Under the pieces are notes generated by a model. The model made no database searches. It was not told the DNA's origin and was given only the letters and a program-made list of their open reading frames with translations. Source: Limanda limanda (Eukaryota > Chordata > Actinopteri > Pleuronectiformes > Pleuronectidae). Taken from it: a DNA stretch of 64,000 bases. The DNA is taken from the NCBI RefSeq assembly GCF_963576545.1, contig NC_083655.1, forward strand, positions 19,638,204 to 19,702,203. The letters are read 5' to 3'. Below are positions 22,831-34,280 of the stretch, one piece after another; the first letter of the stretch is position 1, and the number at the start of each line of letters is the position of its first letter. The position numbers were made by a program, and so were the translations under genes.

Positions 22831-24561
22831 AAGATGTTCTTTCAGTTCTTTAGCCTTCACTAACCCAAAACAGTGGTGAAAATATTCATATGAAATTGCT
22901 TAAAACAAAATCAAATGTGTGCAGTGAAACTCAGTACAAAGAAACCACCAGAAGAGTCAGCCTATCCACCCCAACCATAAATCATTGTGGCGATCAATAA
23001 CTAGAAATCCCACATGGGCCTTTGCCCCGAGCATAACAAACCAGAGACAACAATGCTACAGAATGTCTAACTGACTCATGAAATGAGCTTGTAACATCAC
23101 CCCACAACTAATGCAAGAGGAATCTGTAGAGGGGCTTTATCACAACACTGTGAGTCAGCAACTCAAACTTTTCAGTCACTTGGAAACAAAATGACCAAAT
23201 TGAATTTCAAATTTCCACTTCTGCAGCGCAAACCATCAGTTGGTTGAAATGACAGGTTTGGCATCGAGTCTGATTGCTCGGAAAAAATTTTTTTATACCG
23301 TTTCCACATGAGCAGTGGAATTCCTAAACGTTTTAAACCACCGGCTGCCAACAAGACATCTCTTCAACCACTGACATGTACATACTGCTAAACCTTTGTG
23401 TTCACTTGTCTTTACTTATTATCAGTCATTCTAAAACTGCAGTCCAGTCAGCCAACTGCTATGGCATGGATTATGTTGGGCAAGGCCCAGTGACCTGACT
23501 TAGAACAAAGAGTCGTAAAACCTTAGGCCAGGCTCGGGTAACCCCTTACATTAGAAATCCAGCATGGAGCTGTTATCTCCATGTGGCAGCAGATCACTTC
23601 CTGGGTCCTGTGAAGGACCCCACTGTAAGCCGCTCCCTGAGACTTGACTTCTGACCTTTCCATTGGCCGCAGGCCACACTGACCCCTCCTCCAAGGAGGC
23701 TGGCCTCCTCCCAGGGATACAAAACCCCTGGAATCAGAGAAATCGCTCTTTTTCCTCCGATGCTGACGTCGCCACTAGACCCCCCCCGGGGGTCTTCATA
23801 GTCGACCCAGTAAGCTAATGGAGACGATAAGACGTTTGTTTTATTCATTTCAATTCATTTCATTCATTCATTCTTTTATCTTAGTTGACGTTTTATTTTG
23901 GAAAGGACTTTTCCTGTTTTAACTTGGAAAGATCAAACAGGAAATTGCTCGCTGGACGATCTCAGACTGTTTCCTTTTCCACACGGACTTTACTTTTATT
24001 CTTTCTCCACACGATCTACAACGGCTACAAACAGCCGCACGTCCCTGTGAGGCAGCACGATCGCCGCTGCTGCAGAAGAAGACAAAACCTCATCTCGCCA
24101 CGGAGCACGACGGATCGGCTCCGGCCCAGCTGCGGTGCTCACGACAGCCCGCCTGAGAGACTTCAAGCGATTCACTGAACCTCCGGGGATTCGCGCCAAT
24201 GCGCATGCAACCCACGAAATCACGGTCACAGTAAGAGGCTTATGTTGTCTGGGCAGATGTTAGTTTTGATACGTAGCATATTGTTTAATATTTGATTGTA
24301 TCTGTTGCGAGACCGCTGAGTCTCATTGTTTTAGCCGGCTACGACGAGCCGCTACTTCCGGTTCATTTCCGGGTTTGGTGTTAGTGGTTGAGCGCTGCGA
24401 GGAAAGCCTCCAGCCACGCTGTTAACGTCTGTGTTAGTCTGCAGTGAGTTTACCGATCAGAACCTCAGCCCACAACGTCCGCTTGGGGCTGAGGGGTGAA
24501 TCACTGTTAATCTATCTCTGGCGTATTTTTAAGAGCTTCTTTGAACTCTCCTTACATGTTT

Positions 24562-24610
<49 letters not shown>
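24562..24610. repeat. (CT)n microsatellite
   Basis: About 23 CT units with one extra T. Confidence 0.95.
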
Positions 24611-24611
<1 letters not shown>

Positions 24612-25099
24612 TCTAAACCGACCTATACACACTTCTGACCTGTATTTATAATACAGGTCATGTCACATAGTTAAATCTATGCTTAGAGAGGCTGAACACA
24701 TCTGGAAACCATTCGGCCCCCAAAGCCAAGCAGAGATACGAAGTCTCTTTGTCTAAAATTTCCTTTGTGTAATTCATGTGACGACCACCAGTGTGCGCTC
24801 CGGCCACATGGTGTCATTAACATAGACTCCATCTTGAATAACGCAAGTTAACCCACCATTTTGAGTCTATTATTGCCACGCCTCCGCTCTCTCTCTCCTC
24901 CCATCCTGGCTCTAAATTCATAACGGCTCCGCCATCTTGTTTTGTAGTCAATCCGCCATTTTGAGAGTTTTTAGGCCTTGATTCCACGAATCATGATCGG
25001 CCTCCATATTAGATGTGATGTCACTACGCGTCATCGCCACGCCCCCTTCTTTTTCTCTCTCTCTCGCACACACACACACACACACACACACATTGATAG

Positions 25100-25440
25100 A
25101 CACAGACAGATACACACACACAGAGACACATAGATGGACCAGAGGTTACATGCGTGTTCTAAATTGTGATAAGCTGCTGTTGTTATCTTTGAAATATGGG
25201 AGTTTGTTAAAATGATAAATCATTAAATAACACTAACTTTATTTCACATACACACACATAGACACACCCACACAGAGAGACACTTTGACACAGACACACA
25301 CACACAGAGACAGACATACATAGGTAGACCGCAGGTTTTACATGTATTTGCTGAATTGTGATAAGTGCTGCTGCTGTGTTTATCTTTGAAATATCGGAGC
25401 TTGTTAAAATGATAAATCATTGAATAACATTATAACTTTA
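25100..25440 (+). repeat. Two-copy tandem duplication, unit about 190 bp
   Basis: Both copies run 'cacacagagaca', a 'tagacc/ggacc' step, 'attgtgataag', 'tgctg', 'ttatctttgaaatat', 'gttaaaatgataaatcatt', 'aataac' and 'actttatttc'. The first spans about 25,100-25,245 and the second about 25,295-25,443. They differ by scattered substitutions and small indels. Confidence 0.8.
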
Positions 25441-25971
25441 TTTCCCCTTTTTAATAAATACTTTTGTAATTAAAGTATCTGTAGTCTGTGATGATTTGTG
25501 CATAAGTGTGTGATTGCAGCTGGATTATGATTGCCTGTGCTCGAACTTAGAAGCCTTCACTGTTTATTAAGTAATCGTTAATATTAAAATATTGACATTA
25601 TTAATTTGACATTTATCATTATGAGACTGATAATTATAGCTTGACATCGTTGGTCCCTGGAAACCAGGGTGGTGCCCCCCTTTCTCAATTATTAATATAG
25701 ATAGTATTATTCTTAAATTGATAATTTTATTGTTTTTGACTAATTATTTTCATTATTCTTGGTTGATAACCTTATCATTGTTAATTGATAGCTTGTACTT
25801 TCTAATTGATAATTCCTATTTTCTCATTAGTGGTTTTATTGTTATTTGATTACTGATCATCTTCAATTAATAATTTAATTATTTTTGATAGATCATTTTT
25901 ATTATTTTAATAATCATATTTCATGATTATTAATAATTAGCCAACGTCAAGTCTACTCCTATTGCACAACA

Positions 25972-26669
25972 ATTATTATGTCAATTCTGAATATGTACAA
26001 CATTGATATTTGGCATTCATTCTCTGACCTCACTGAGCTGAGCACAGCTGGGAGTGTAATAAATTCTGAAGGTGACGTTGAGTCGGAGCCTGCGGGTGTG
26101 TGCTGTGGTGGAGCCGAGCTTTGGAAACGCTACGCGAACAGCAGCAAGTGGCCGCAGAGCATTTATGTGAGCGGTGCAGCGGCATGCTTCGCAGCATAAG
26201 CATGAGCAGAGCATGGACGGCTTGAGTTTAAACAGTGTGTTGGATATTCTGAAGGCATGTTCCATCACGAGGAATATTCCACGCAAGGCTTCACTTCCTT
26301 TGGCACTGTGGCCAACTCTACTGTGAACACAGCAGAGAGACAACCCTGAAATAAAGGTTAAGTTACTTTACCAGGCACATTTTTACAGTCAGTGCTTTGT
26401 GCTGTTCACATTAACATAACCTGCGTAGAACGAGGGGAAATCTGTATTTTGCAACGAAGCCTCTTGTCGGCAGATAATGTTTGAATTTGAAATAATATTC
26501 TCCTAATTTTGTTGGAATTTTTTACTACTTTTCGAGAGCTGAGTTTTGGCAATGGTCAATACAGGATATGCATCCACATGTGTGATAGTGAACACACACT
26601 ACAAGAACTGACAGGCCCGATGGCATTCAAAAACACAGACATGTGTTCTTTGGTCATAACTGCAGAAAA
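25972..26669. other. Non-coding DNA, nothing recognised
   Basis: A GC-richer patch at 26,070-26,350 has no recognisable product in any frame. Confidence 0.5.
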
Positions 26670-26990
26670 TAGTGGACACTTGTAGAACACATAACGCCGC
26701 CCAGGCCCAACAGCCTCCCTAAATTCAATCAAGTCAGATTCTAAATATGACTTATTGTTTTCCTCAAAATCCATGTGTTATTTCTTGGGAAATTGGTGAA
26801 AAAATACACACTCTTGCACTGTTAAGGAAAGTACCACTGACCCCAACCCTTTGTCTGGATCTACCCAAATATTGTATGGGTTCTTTCTTGGAACATGTCC
26901 TATTTTGTTCAGCGTTTTTTGTGTAATCCCACTGGAAAAAACAAACAGACAGACAGAGGTAGAGAAACCTTGATGGGGATATAGTCTCAT
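26670..26990 (+). repeat. LINE 3'-end-type teleost repeat (RTE-like tail), copy 1
   Basis: Contains 'ctggatctaccc', 'tatgggttctttcttgg' and the hallmark 'tgtgtaatccc...ggaaaaaacaaac' with a CAGA run, followed by 'gaaaccttgatgg'. A related end lies at 43,305-43,650, where 'gaaaacataacctccttgg' is preserved. Confidence 0.5.
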
Positions 26991-28639
26991 TTTAATAAAA
27001 ACTGTTGAATTGAATCACCCTGCACCAATATCGAACTGAGAAAAAATACCCAGCCTTGGCATCCCCTTGGCAACCTGCTAATTAAACCATCTAAACTATC
27101 ATGTCCTTTTCTCTTTCTCATCGGCCCCCATTTTTTTCTTATGCCCTTTTCTTTGTATTGACTGTTCTTTGTCTCTAACTCTGAGTCAAGGACCTCTGAA
27201 GCAAAGAATAAATCGTCAAATGTGTGACATTGGTCTCACTTTGCTCCGCCATCCATAGTTCCAGCCAGTCTGGCCTTTATCTGTCCTATTGTCCCCGTGC
27301 TTCACCTTTAATTTTACCAGTCCAGTTGAATATTTCTATCTCGAGAGTGGTCTTTGGTAGTTAAATACCACTTTGCCAGCAGAAAGCCCTGGCATTTGCT
27401 ACATGCTTTCACGTAGATAAAGCTCCCGGAATCAAAGAGCTTCATTCTAGAGTCTAGTTTTGTGCCGAGATACCAATTTGTCCGCACAATAAAGCTTCAA
27501 AAGACCAGTTTGGAATGCAGCCAATTGGCATAAATGGATTTTTTTGTCATCTGAACAACTGGGCACGGCAAAATATGAGATGTTTTCTCCCCACTTTCCC
27601 TTTTTTCTCTGGAACAATTTGTATTAGAGTTGGTTTGTTCACTGTATGTGCAGTATATTTCTATATGGCCACCTGTGACCCACAGAAACAGGTCCTCGGT
27701 AACACAAGGAATAGCTGACTGAAGTAAAGAAAATAGAATGCCCATTGATTGTAGAACATTTCGACCAAAGCTTCTAATACACTCACATAAAAGAGCAAAC
27801 AGAGCGGAAATATGAATATAAAAGAGGCTGCAGAAATGAACTGTATATTCTGAGCTTAGTGCTTTCCCAGAGCTGGCGTTATGGGGTAAACTTGATTTTC
27901 TGTGTATGTTGTACATATGTGATTCATTCACAGGCAGCAGGGGTTTCTGCTCCATGAAGCCATTTGCTAAACAGGCGCTACAGGGTAGTGGAACGTTGAA
28001 TTTCTCTCAGTTTTCCAGGATTTTCACAAATCAGTTGCTTTGAAGTCTTAGTTTGGCAACCTGATAAACAAAAGCAAGATAATTAAGTGAGCACTAGGAT
28101 ATGCAATTTCACATGCTGCTCCTGTTTTTACGGCCTTGCTAGATTGCTCAGTGTGGTGCTACACACATGCTGCTTACAGTATTAAATATGTGTTGCATTT
28201 GATTCTGAATGTTTTGATGTGACAAAATTATGAAATTATTATAGCTTGACAACTGTTATTTGGATGCAGGCCAGCAAAATAATACACTGACGATGCCCCT
28301 GTCAAAGATGATTGTGAGACCTGATGAGAATAAGAGCAAATGTGATGTCTTATTATCAAGGCTGTACAATAACATGTGTTGCATAATTACAGAGAAAAGC
28401 AATGAGCAGGTTCTCTTCATTTGACTGTTAGCATTAGGCTAAATAAATCAATTGCTCAGATCCCAACCATCGACTATTTTATCTTTGTCTTGCTGCAGTC
28501 AAAGCAAAGCACTAAAGTCGTCAATTCAATCTATCAGAAATAGTCAACACTGAACAGAACCTCATGTTACCACCTTTGTGTATCTGATCTAGCCCAATGC
28601 CCATTGAACATTTATAAAAAAAACTGTGTCGAAAAGAAC
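26991..28639. other. Non-coding DNA, nothing recognised
   Basis: Chance open frames only, the longest being 152 codons on the minus strand at 27,497-27,955 without a recognisable domain. Confidence 0.5.
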
Positions 28640-28948
28640 CTATTACACACTATACATCCCACAGTTAAATACAACCCTGTCGATAAAACACAAGTCAATA
28701 CAATAACAGTTTGCACAGCCCACAGTAGCTATCGCACAGTTCCTAATAACTATTGCACAGCTCTCAATAGTTAGTGACGTGTAAAATGAAATGTAGGATA
28801 ATGTTTTTTTTTATTTTTGTAAATTAATTAAGATAGTTAATGACCTGAGGAAAGATACTGTCTGCTGGTATGACGGTTTAATGACCTGTAGCGTCTGCCT
28901 GAGGGCAGAAGGTCAAACAGGCGGTGGCCAGGGTGAGAACAGCCTTTG
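28640..28948 (+). repeat. Truncated LINE-like repeat fragment interrupted by a hAT element
   Basis: The stretch ending 'ctgtagcgtctgcctgaggg', 'cagaaggtcaaacaggcggtgg' in shortened form is a recurrent teleost repeat segment. It stops abruptly at the left end of the hAT element at 28,949. Class assignment is tentative. Confidence 0.35.
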
Positions 28949-29707
28949 TAGGGCTGGGCAACGATTAAAAGTTTTAATCGCGATTAATCACATGATTTCC
29001 CTGATTAATCGCATTTGTATATGCAAAATCCAATAATGAATTAAAAAGTAGTGTATAGCGCAATTTTATTTTCAATGATCTGCCATATGAACTAAAGTGC
29101 CATAACATTTGTTGTGCAAACACTTTTAAAATCAGCATTTAATACAGTAGTAGTTAAATAAAATATTCAGTGTAAATCTCAACTTAACAATGTTATCAAA
29201 GCAAATACAAAATTAAAGCTCAATGCCACTGCCAGGGCATTAATGTTATCCTCTTCGTTATGAAAAATGTATACTCCTCCCTGCGTCTAACGTAGTCTGC
29301 CGAAGCCTCGCTCCGCTCGCTGTTTCGTTGAGTAATTTGCTGATATCAACTGTGTGTTTTGCATTTAGGTGATATTTTAGACTGGAAGTACTCTGGTGAT
29401 AAGAAAATTCACTTTGGCAGTGGCTACAAATTACTTAGGTTCTGTCGACTCCGCCATCTGGAAGAACTTTAAAATGAAAATGGCCATGTAAAAGCTCCGT
29501 ACCCTTATCCATGGTTGTTTATCCGCCAATTATTTTCTTTTTTCCGGTTCCGCAGCAGTCAGCAACAGACTTTCACAAAATAAAAGCCTGACTTTCACAA
29601 TAAAACAATAAATAATCAAACCTGAGTTAATGCGAGATAAAATAATTGTCTGAGTTAGATAAGTGATGAGTTAACTCCATTAAAACGAGCTAACTTGCCC
29701 AGCCCTA
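28949..29707. mobile_element. Non-autonomous hAT-type element (about 759 bp)
   Basis: Perfect 13-bp terminal inverted repeats, 'tagggctgggcaa' at 28,949-28,961 and 'ttgcccagcccta' at 29,695-29,707. The interior begins with a TTAATCGCGATTAATC-rich region typical of these teleost hAT elements. The flanks share only an imperfect 8-bp match (cctttgta / taattgta) when the ends are taken as GGGCTGGGCAA. No transposase frame is present, so it would need one in trans. Confidence 0.7.
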
Positions 29708-30495
29708 ATTGTAAGTATTACAAAACACCTGAGACTGTTGGGAATGTCTAGCTCTGGAGACCAAACCAAATAACTTGGCAATTAGTCCTGAGGGGTTCAT
29801 GGATGTCTGTAGAAAACTTCATGAAAGCCTGCTCGTGCTACTCCAGGAAAAGTCAGAAAAATCAATAAAATCAGTTCAGGCAAATGTGGTGGAATGACAG
29901 ACCAACATTCATTCAAATCCCTAGAGCCATTCATCTAGCCTGGCTAGCGGCTGCAACAAAGAAATATCAACTGTCAGAGACTCACAAAAGGTATAACCTA
30001 ATTTCTACTTTATTCAAAACCGCACCAACCAGAATTGTGTGCAATACAATCATAAATAAAATTATATTCCATTCTCTAAGCACGGGAGGTGTCCAAGGGC
30101 AGCCCCACATCACCAATTGTGTTACAGTTGTGATGATCGAAGCTTCTTGTTTTGTTGACAATAGACAGGTGTTGCAAAGCACTTAAGATTGAAATTCATT
30201 GTGCCATATTGCATTGTTATACTTGATGTAAACATTTTAATAAAACAACTATCTCCTAAGGTTAAGACTCTATCAAACCCTACCAAACAGCAATTGCAAA
30301 TACATTAGAAGGAAACACAATCACTGTCTGGATCATGTTCACTCAGACAACATGTTTTTTTCGGAGCCAATGAAGCTTTATAAATATGAACAGCAACAGA
30401 ATCACTAATAGGAGGTTTGGGTGGATATCAGGTGCACAAGGTATTCAACATATGTGGTTCCATTAAGGCAGCAGAAGCACTTAGCTGTATAGGCT
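29708..30495. other. Non-coding DNA, nothing recognised
   Basis: A 100-codon plus-strand frame (29,884-30,186) has no recognisable domain. Confidence 0.5.
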
Positions 30496-30655
30496 GCATT
30501 TATATTGTGCATTTCTGGTGTTAACGGCCACTCAATTTGCTTTACACTGTGAGCCGTATTCACTAATTTACCCACATTCATACATAAGTTCTATAGATAG
30601 CACTTATTTAGCACTCACCAGTGTTGGGTGTCTTGTCAAAGTATACTGTGACATG
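30496..30655 (+). repeat. Family A copy, diverged
   Basis: Keeps 'tttatattgtgcatttctgg', 'ggccactcaatttgctttac', 'cattcatacataag' and 'gtgttgggtgtcttgtcaaa', colinear with 5,791-5,960. Confidence 0.5.
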
Positions 30656-31206
30656 ATCAAACTGCAAACCAGCCAATCAGTGGACAACCTGCTCTTATCG
30701 GCAATCAGTTATGGTCAGGGACAAGTGTGGTTTTGGAAAGAACTCTTCATCCACAGTTGGCTGACTTCTTGCCAATTGATGCTATCTGCATGCTTCATTC
30801 AGTGAGAGAGAAGCACCCTCTCATCTCCACCTCCATCTGTGCAAATTTTTATTTTAATCTGAGAAACCTGACATGTCCTCGGCAGACCTCCTGTGAATCC
30901 CAGCTGTGTGGGGGAATTTGTATATAAACTCTATCCCCCGGGAATTATATTTGTATGATGTGACACATCATGCAAGAGTAATGGAAACCCCCTGTGTTCT
31001 GACAGTGTTCCCTGACCGTGATGCATCCAACACACAGTGTATAGAAAGGCTTTGATTGTCCAATCCATTTAATGCATTAATGAAACTTTTGCATTGTTTC
31101 TGCTTAAATATTGTCTTATACCACTCTGAGACCACTTTCAGACTTTAGGACCTCACGGCCCATATTGTGGTTGCCTTTACTTTAAAGCTCCCCCTCTACA
31201 GAGAGT

Positions 31207-31982
31207 TGTCACACCGCGGTGAGGTTTGTCTTGTCTTGGGGTTTTTGTCTCGTAACTTCCTGTTTTATTTTGAAATCCTAACTCTCCTCTCGTTTCAGGT
31301 CACTTGCCCTTCCTCATGTGTCACCGGTCTGATTGTCTCTGATTGTTTCCACCTGTTCCCTTCACCCTCATGTGCTTATAGTCTGCGTCTCCCCTTTGTC
31401 TTGTGCCGAAGTGTTTCGTTCTTGTTCGTGCACCTAAGCCTTACCCACAGTCATTGTCGTTTTTGCCAAAGAGTTTTTTGCTACGCCTCGTAAGTTGTTT
31501 TCTGTTTCCTCCTTGAGAGTGATTTTTTGTTTGTTAAAGTTTTCCAGTTAAGCTTTGTTTTGTGTTGTTTGTAAACTGTTTTTCTTCCTCCCTTTTGGAG
31601 CGATTTATGTTAAGAGAGATTTAGTTAGTTTGTTGAGCCTCCTGTTTAGGTGAGCCTTTTCTTTTGCCCCATTTATTAGTAGTTTGGTTTTCCTCCTTCG
31701 GGAGCGCTTTTGATTTCTTGCTCTTGCCATTTGTTTGTCCTCCTTCGGGAGTGGTTTATGTTTAAAAGCTTTTTCTTTTTCTAGTGTATGTTTTGTATTT
31801 ATTAGGAAGTTCTTTTTCCCCAGTTATTGCTTGCCAAGTATTATATTATTATATAGATATAGTTAGTGAGATTTTCATAGCCTTCTTGTTTATCACTCTG
31901 CATTGAGGTTCTGAAATCAATAAAGTGTGCTGGTACGTGATATTCTCTGCTTCTGAGTCCTCATTCCAGTCCAGGCCTGACA
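31207..31982 (+). mobile_element. Solo LTR (776 bp) of an LTR retrotransposon
   Basis: Starts TGTCA at 31,207 and ends TGACA at 31,982 (5-bp inverted repeat, TG...CA). It is flanked by a perfect 5-bp target-site duplication AGAGT (31,202-31,206 and 31,983-31,987). An AATAAA signal at about 31,919-31,924 lies near the 3' end, as expected for R-U5. No internal coding region remains, so two LTRs probably recombined. The interior has four related 'cctcctt..ggag' mini-hairpins (see 31,509-31,751). The superfamily (Gypsy, BEL or ERV-like) cannot be told from a solo LTR. Confidence 0.8.
31509..31751 (+). repeat. Four spaced CTCC-loop-GGAG mini-hairpins in the solo LTR
   Basis: At 31,693-31,704 and 31,740-31,751 the sequence CTCCTTCGGGAG forms a 4-bp stem closed by a C(UUCG)G tetraloop in RNA. 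Looser relatives lie at 31,509-31,519 and 31,588-31,600. Each is followed by AGTG/AGCG/GTGG and a T-rich run. Confidence 0.75.
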
Positions 31983-32194
31983 AGAGTGACATATCTGATC
32001 TATAATAAGGACTCTTACTGATGTTTTGTTCTACCTGTCCTACAATATTTTCACATTTTAATATCTTTAAGGCTATTGTTCCATTACTTGTATCTTAAAA
32101 AAAAAAAAAAATCATTTTTAGCTTCCCGTTTTTATGAATTGTGTTGTTTTATTAGTCACATTAAGAATGAGAGCCATATCTTTTTATTGAGACT

Positions 32195-32720
32195 ACAAAC
32201 TTGCTTATTCACAGTTAGGGGATACTATCAGTTGCCTGGAGGAAGAGCTCCAAAAGAAGGATAAGCTGCTTTTCAGCTTTGTCTGCCAAGGCGAAGCATA
32301 TTTCCTCTGTAATTTCCCCATATACACCGCTGTCACGCCGCCGCCGCCGGTAGACATTCCTCACACGCACTCGCTTTAATGTTGGTGCCAGTCTCTTGTC
32401 TGCAGTCCCAATTAATCCCATTCAAAACTCAACATGGTCTGGCAGCCACAGAAACGTAGCCTGCTCCTTCTCCTCACCTCGCCATATTCCACTCTTGCTG
32501 TCCCAGCTAATGTCCCAGATGGTCTCGGCTTCTGCACTGCGCAAGCTCCCCTGGCTGGCCTCCATGATCACTGGCACTGTACTGGTCAGCTGGGAGGGTC
32601 CCAGGGGAGTGAGCTGGAGGAAATGGGCTCCACCACTCATGCTTTGGGCCTGGAAGCTGCAACACTATGGTCGATGCTGACAGACAATCCAGGCATCGGC
32701 AGCAGAGCTAGGCCCAATAC
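32195..32720 (+). repeat. Unclassified dispersed repeat (family G), copy 1
   Basis: Colinear with 62,425-62,880: 'acttgctta.tcaca.tta.ggat', 'aggataagctgcttttcagc', 'gcatatttc.ctgtaatttc.', 'catatacac', 'tagacattc' and 'ctcttgtctgcagtccca'. It has no terminal repeats I can see and no coding capacity. Confidence 0.65.
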
Positions 32721-34145
32721 GTGAGGAGCGCCACATCAAATCAAACCTATGCATTTTTTTTTTAGTATAGATTAGAAATTCCACAAAGCTTTGAAATTAA
32801 CAATTCATTAATGCTATAAGCCTCTGACATGGTCTTAAAGCATTAGCAAATTATTTGACAATAATACAAGACCGAGACTGTGTATAAACATTAATTTCCC
32901 AAAAATATCCTCACTGCTTGTGCTCTGCAAGAATACAACAGTGTTGACAGTGAATCACACGTTAATCATGTTGAAGAGTGTATTGTATATGTTTCATTGA
33001 ACTTAACTATACTGGGAGTCCTTTTTCTCTTGATCAGAATCAGACATGGTTAAGCCACATTTTGTTACCATGCTGAAAACTGATGGCACCAACTTCCTGA
33101 TTTAAGCAGCCAACAACATCACCTGGAGGATACATTTTCTCTGTTGCATTTCGATGTCCGGTGGTCAACCTCAGGCAGTTCGCTATCGCATAATAACAGC
33201 TCTGTACCTGGATTTATTTCTTGGTTATTTTTTGTACTTGTCTTATTCGACTTTAAATAGTGCAGTAGACAACTTGTGCCGAACCTGAGTCTGGGGAATG
33301 CGATAAGATAATGCCCTGTTTAATTTTCTTTAATTTTCCAAAATTAATCTGTTGTTGTTGATATCACCATTGAGCAACTGGACTTTTTGTTTTAAAACCA
33401 TTAGAAAGTGTTACCTACAACAGCAACCTTTTGTTGCAGAATCAGCTAGCAAACAGTGTCACTTAATATTCATATGTAAAGTTTTCAAACTTGTAGCCAC
33501 CACTGCTAACATTCCACACCATAAACTGGCCATGGACAGAGTATGAGGCAAAATAACATGGATTCCACGAAATCGTGGGCCATGATTGTAAGTTCTAAAG
33601 TCCAAACCCACATAGACACTTGACTATTGAATACTGCCTGATTTACAGTGTGGGTGCTTAATTGGCAGTACTTCGTTTTTTTTTTACCTATAAGAATGAA
33701 GCAGCAGTAGATTTCAGTACAAAGCACACAATGTCCGATAATTCCCTGTACACTTGCACAAAACTGTAACCTGAGAAGCGGTTAATTCAGCCCCAGTGTT
33801 CTCTTTGTTCTGTAAAATATTACCCTAATGCATTTCCTTGGCTTTTATTAAGCACTTGGAATCAGCGTGTCAAGAAAATAAATTGGCATTGTTGGACAGA
33901 GATTTTTTTCATATTTACAATTTACCCAAATTAACATAAGATTTATTTAGTTTATTTAATCTTTTAAAAATAATCTGCTCATAATCATATTTGCATGAGT
34001 CTTAGTGCTGAACTCTAGTTACAGATTTTCCTAAGGCACAACTTTAAGAAAACATACATTGTTGTATTAACATTTTTTATTTGAAATACTTAATTTATGT
34101 TCTTGTGTTATATATGTTAATAAATGTATTTTTTTGCATTTGTAG
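32721..34145. other. Non-coding DNA, nothing recognised
   Basis: AT-rich with short chance frames. Holds one copy (34,063-34,090) of a 28-bp exact repeat shared with 36,585-36,612. Confidence 0.5.
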
Positions 34146-34279
34146 GTGGTCTGTGAGTCCATCCTAATCAGTCCTCAGGAAACATTCATTGAGTTGATGT
34201 AAAGAGCGTTCATGTATTGTCTGCAAAAATGTCTGAACACAATAAGATTTTGCTTTTTACATTAGCAGTCCTGTGTTCA
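34146..34279 (+). other. Candidate host exon: leader plus signal-peptide start
   Basis: A polypyrimidine-type acceptor (T-rich run ending 'gcatttgtag' at 34,145) is followed by about 85 nt of leader. An ATG at 34,230 then opens MSEHNKILLFTLAVLCSG, a short polar start plus a hydrophobic core as in secreted-protein signal peptides. The frame breaks off in phase 1 at a donor-like GTTAGT (34,280). No matching downstream exon could be identified, so this remains a pattern match and could be chance. Confidence 0.2.
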
Positions 34280-34280
34280 G

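Larger units (their letters stand above)
23474..25971 (+). mobile_element. Putative very long LTR-type unit (about 2.5 kb), unclassified
   Basis: The unit starts TGTTGGGC and ends GCACAACA (TGTTG/CAACA terminal inverted repeat, TG...CA form). It is flanked on both sides by ATTA (23,470-23,473 and 25,972-25,975), consistent with a 4-bp target duplication. Inside are a TATA-like 'gggatacaaaacccc' near 23,715, a GC-rich leader-like region, a CT microsatellite (24,562-24,610), a CA run (25,069-25,092), a tandem duplication (25,100-25,440) and a tail very rich in TTATT/AATTGATA. No gag or pol is present. A solo LTR of an element with a giant LTR is my best reading; a chance coincidence of short ends is possible. 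Confidence 0.4.
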
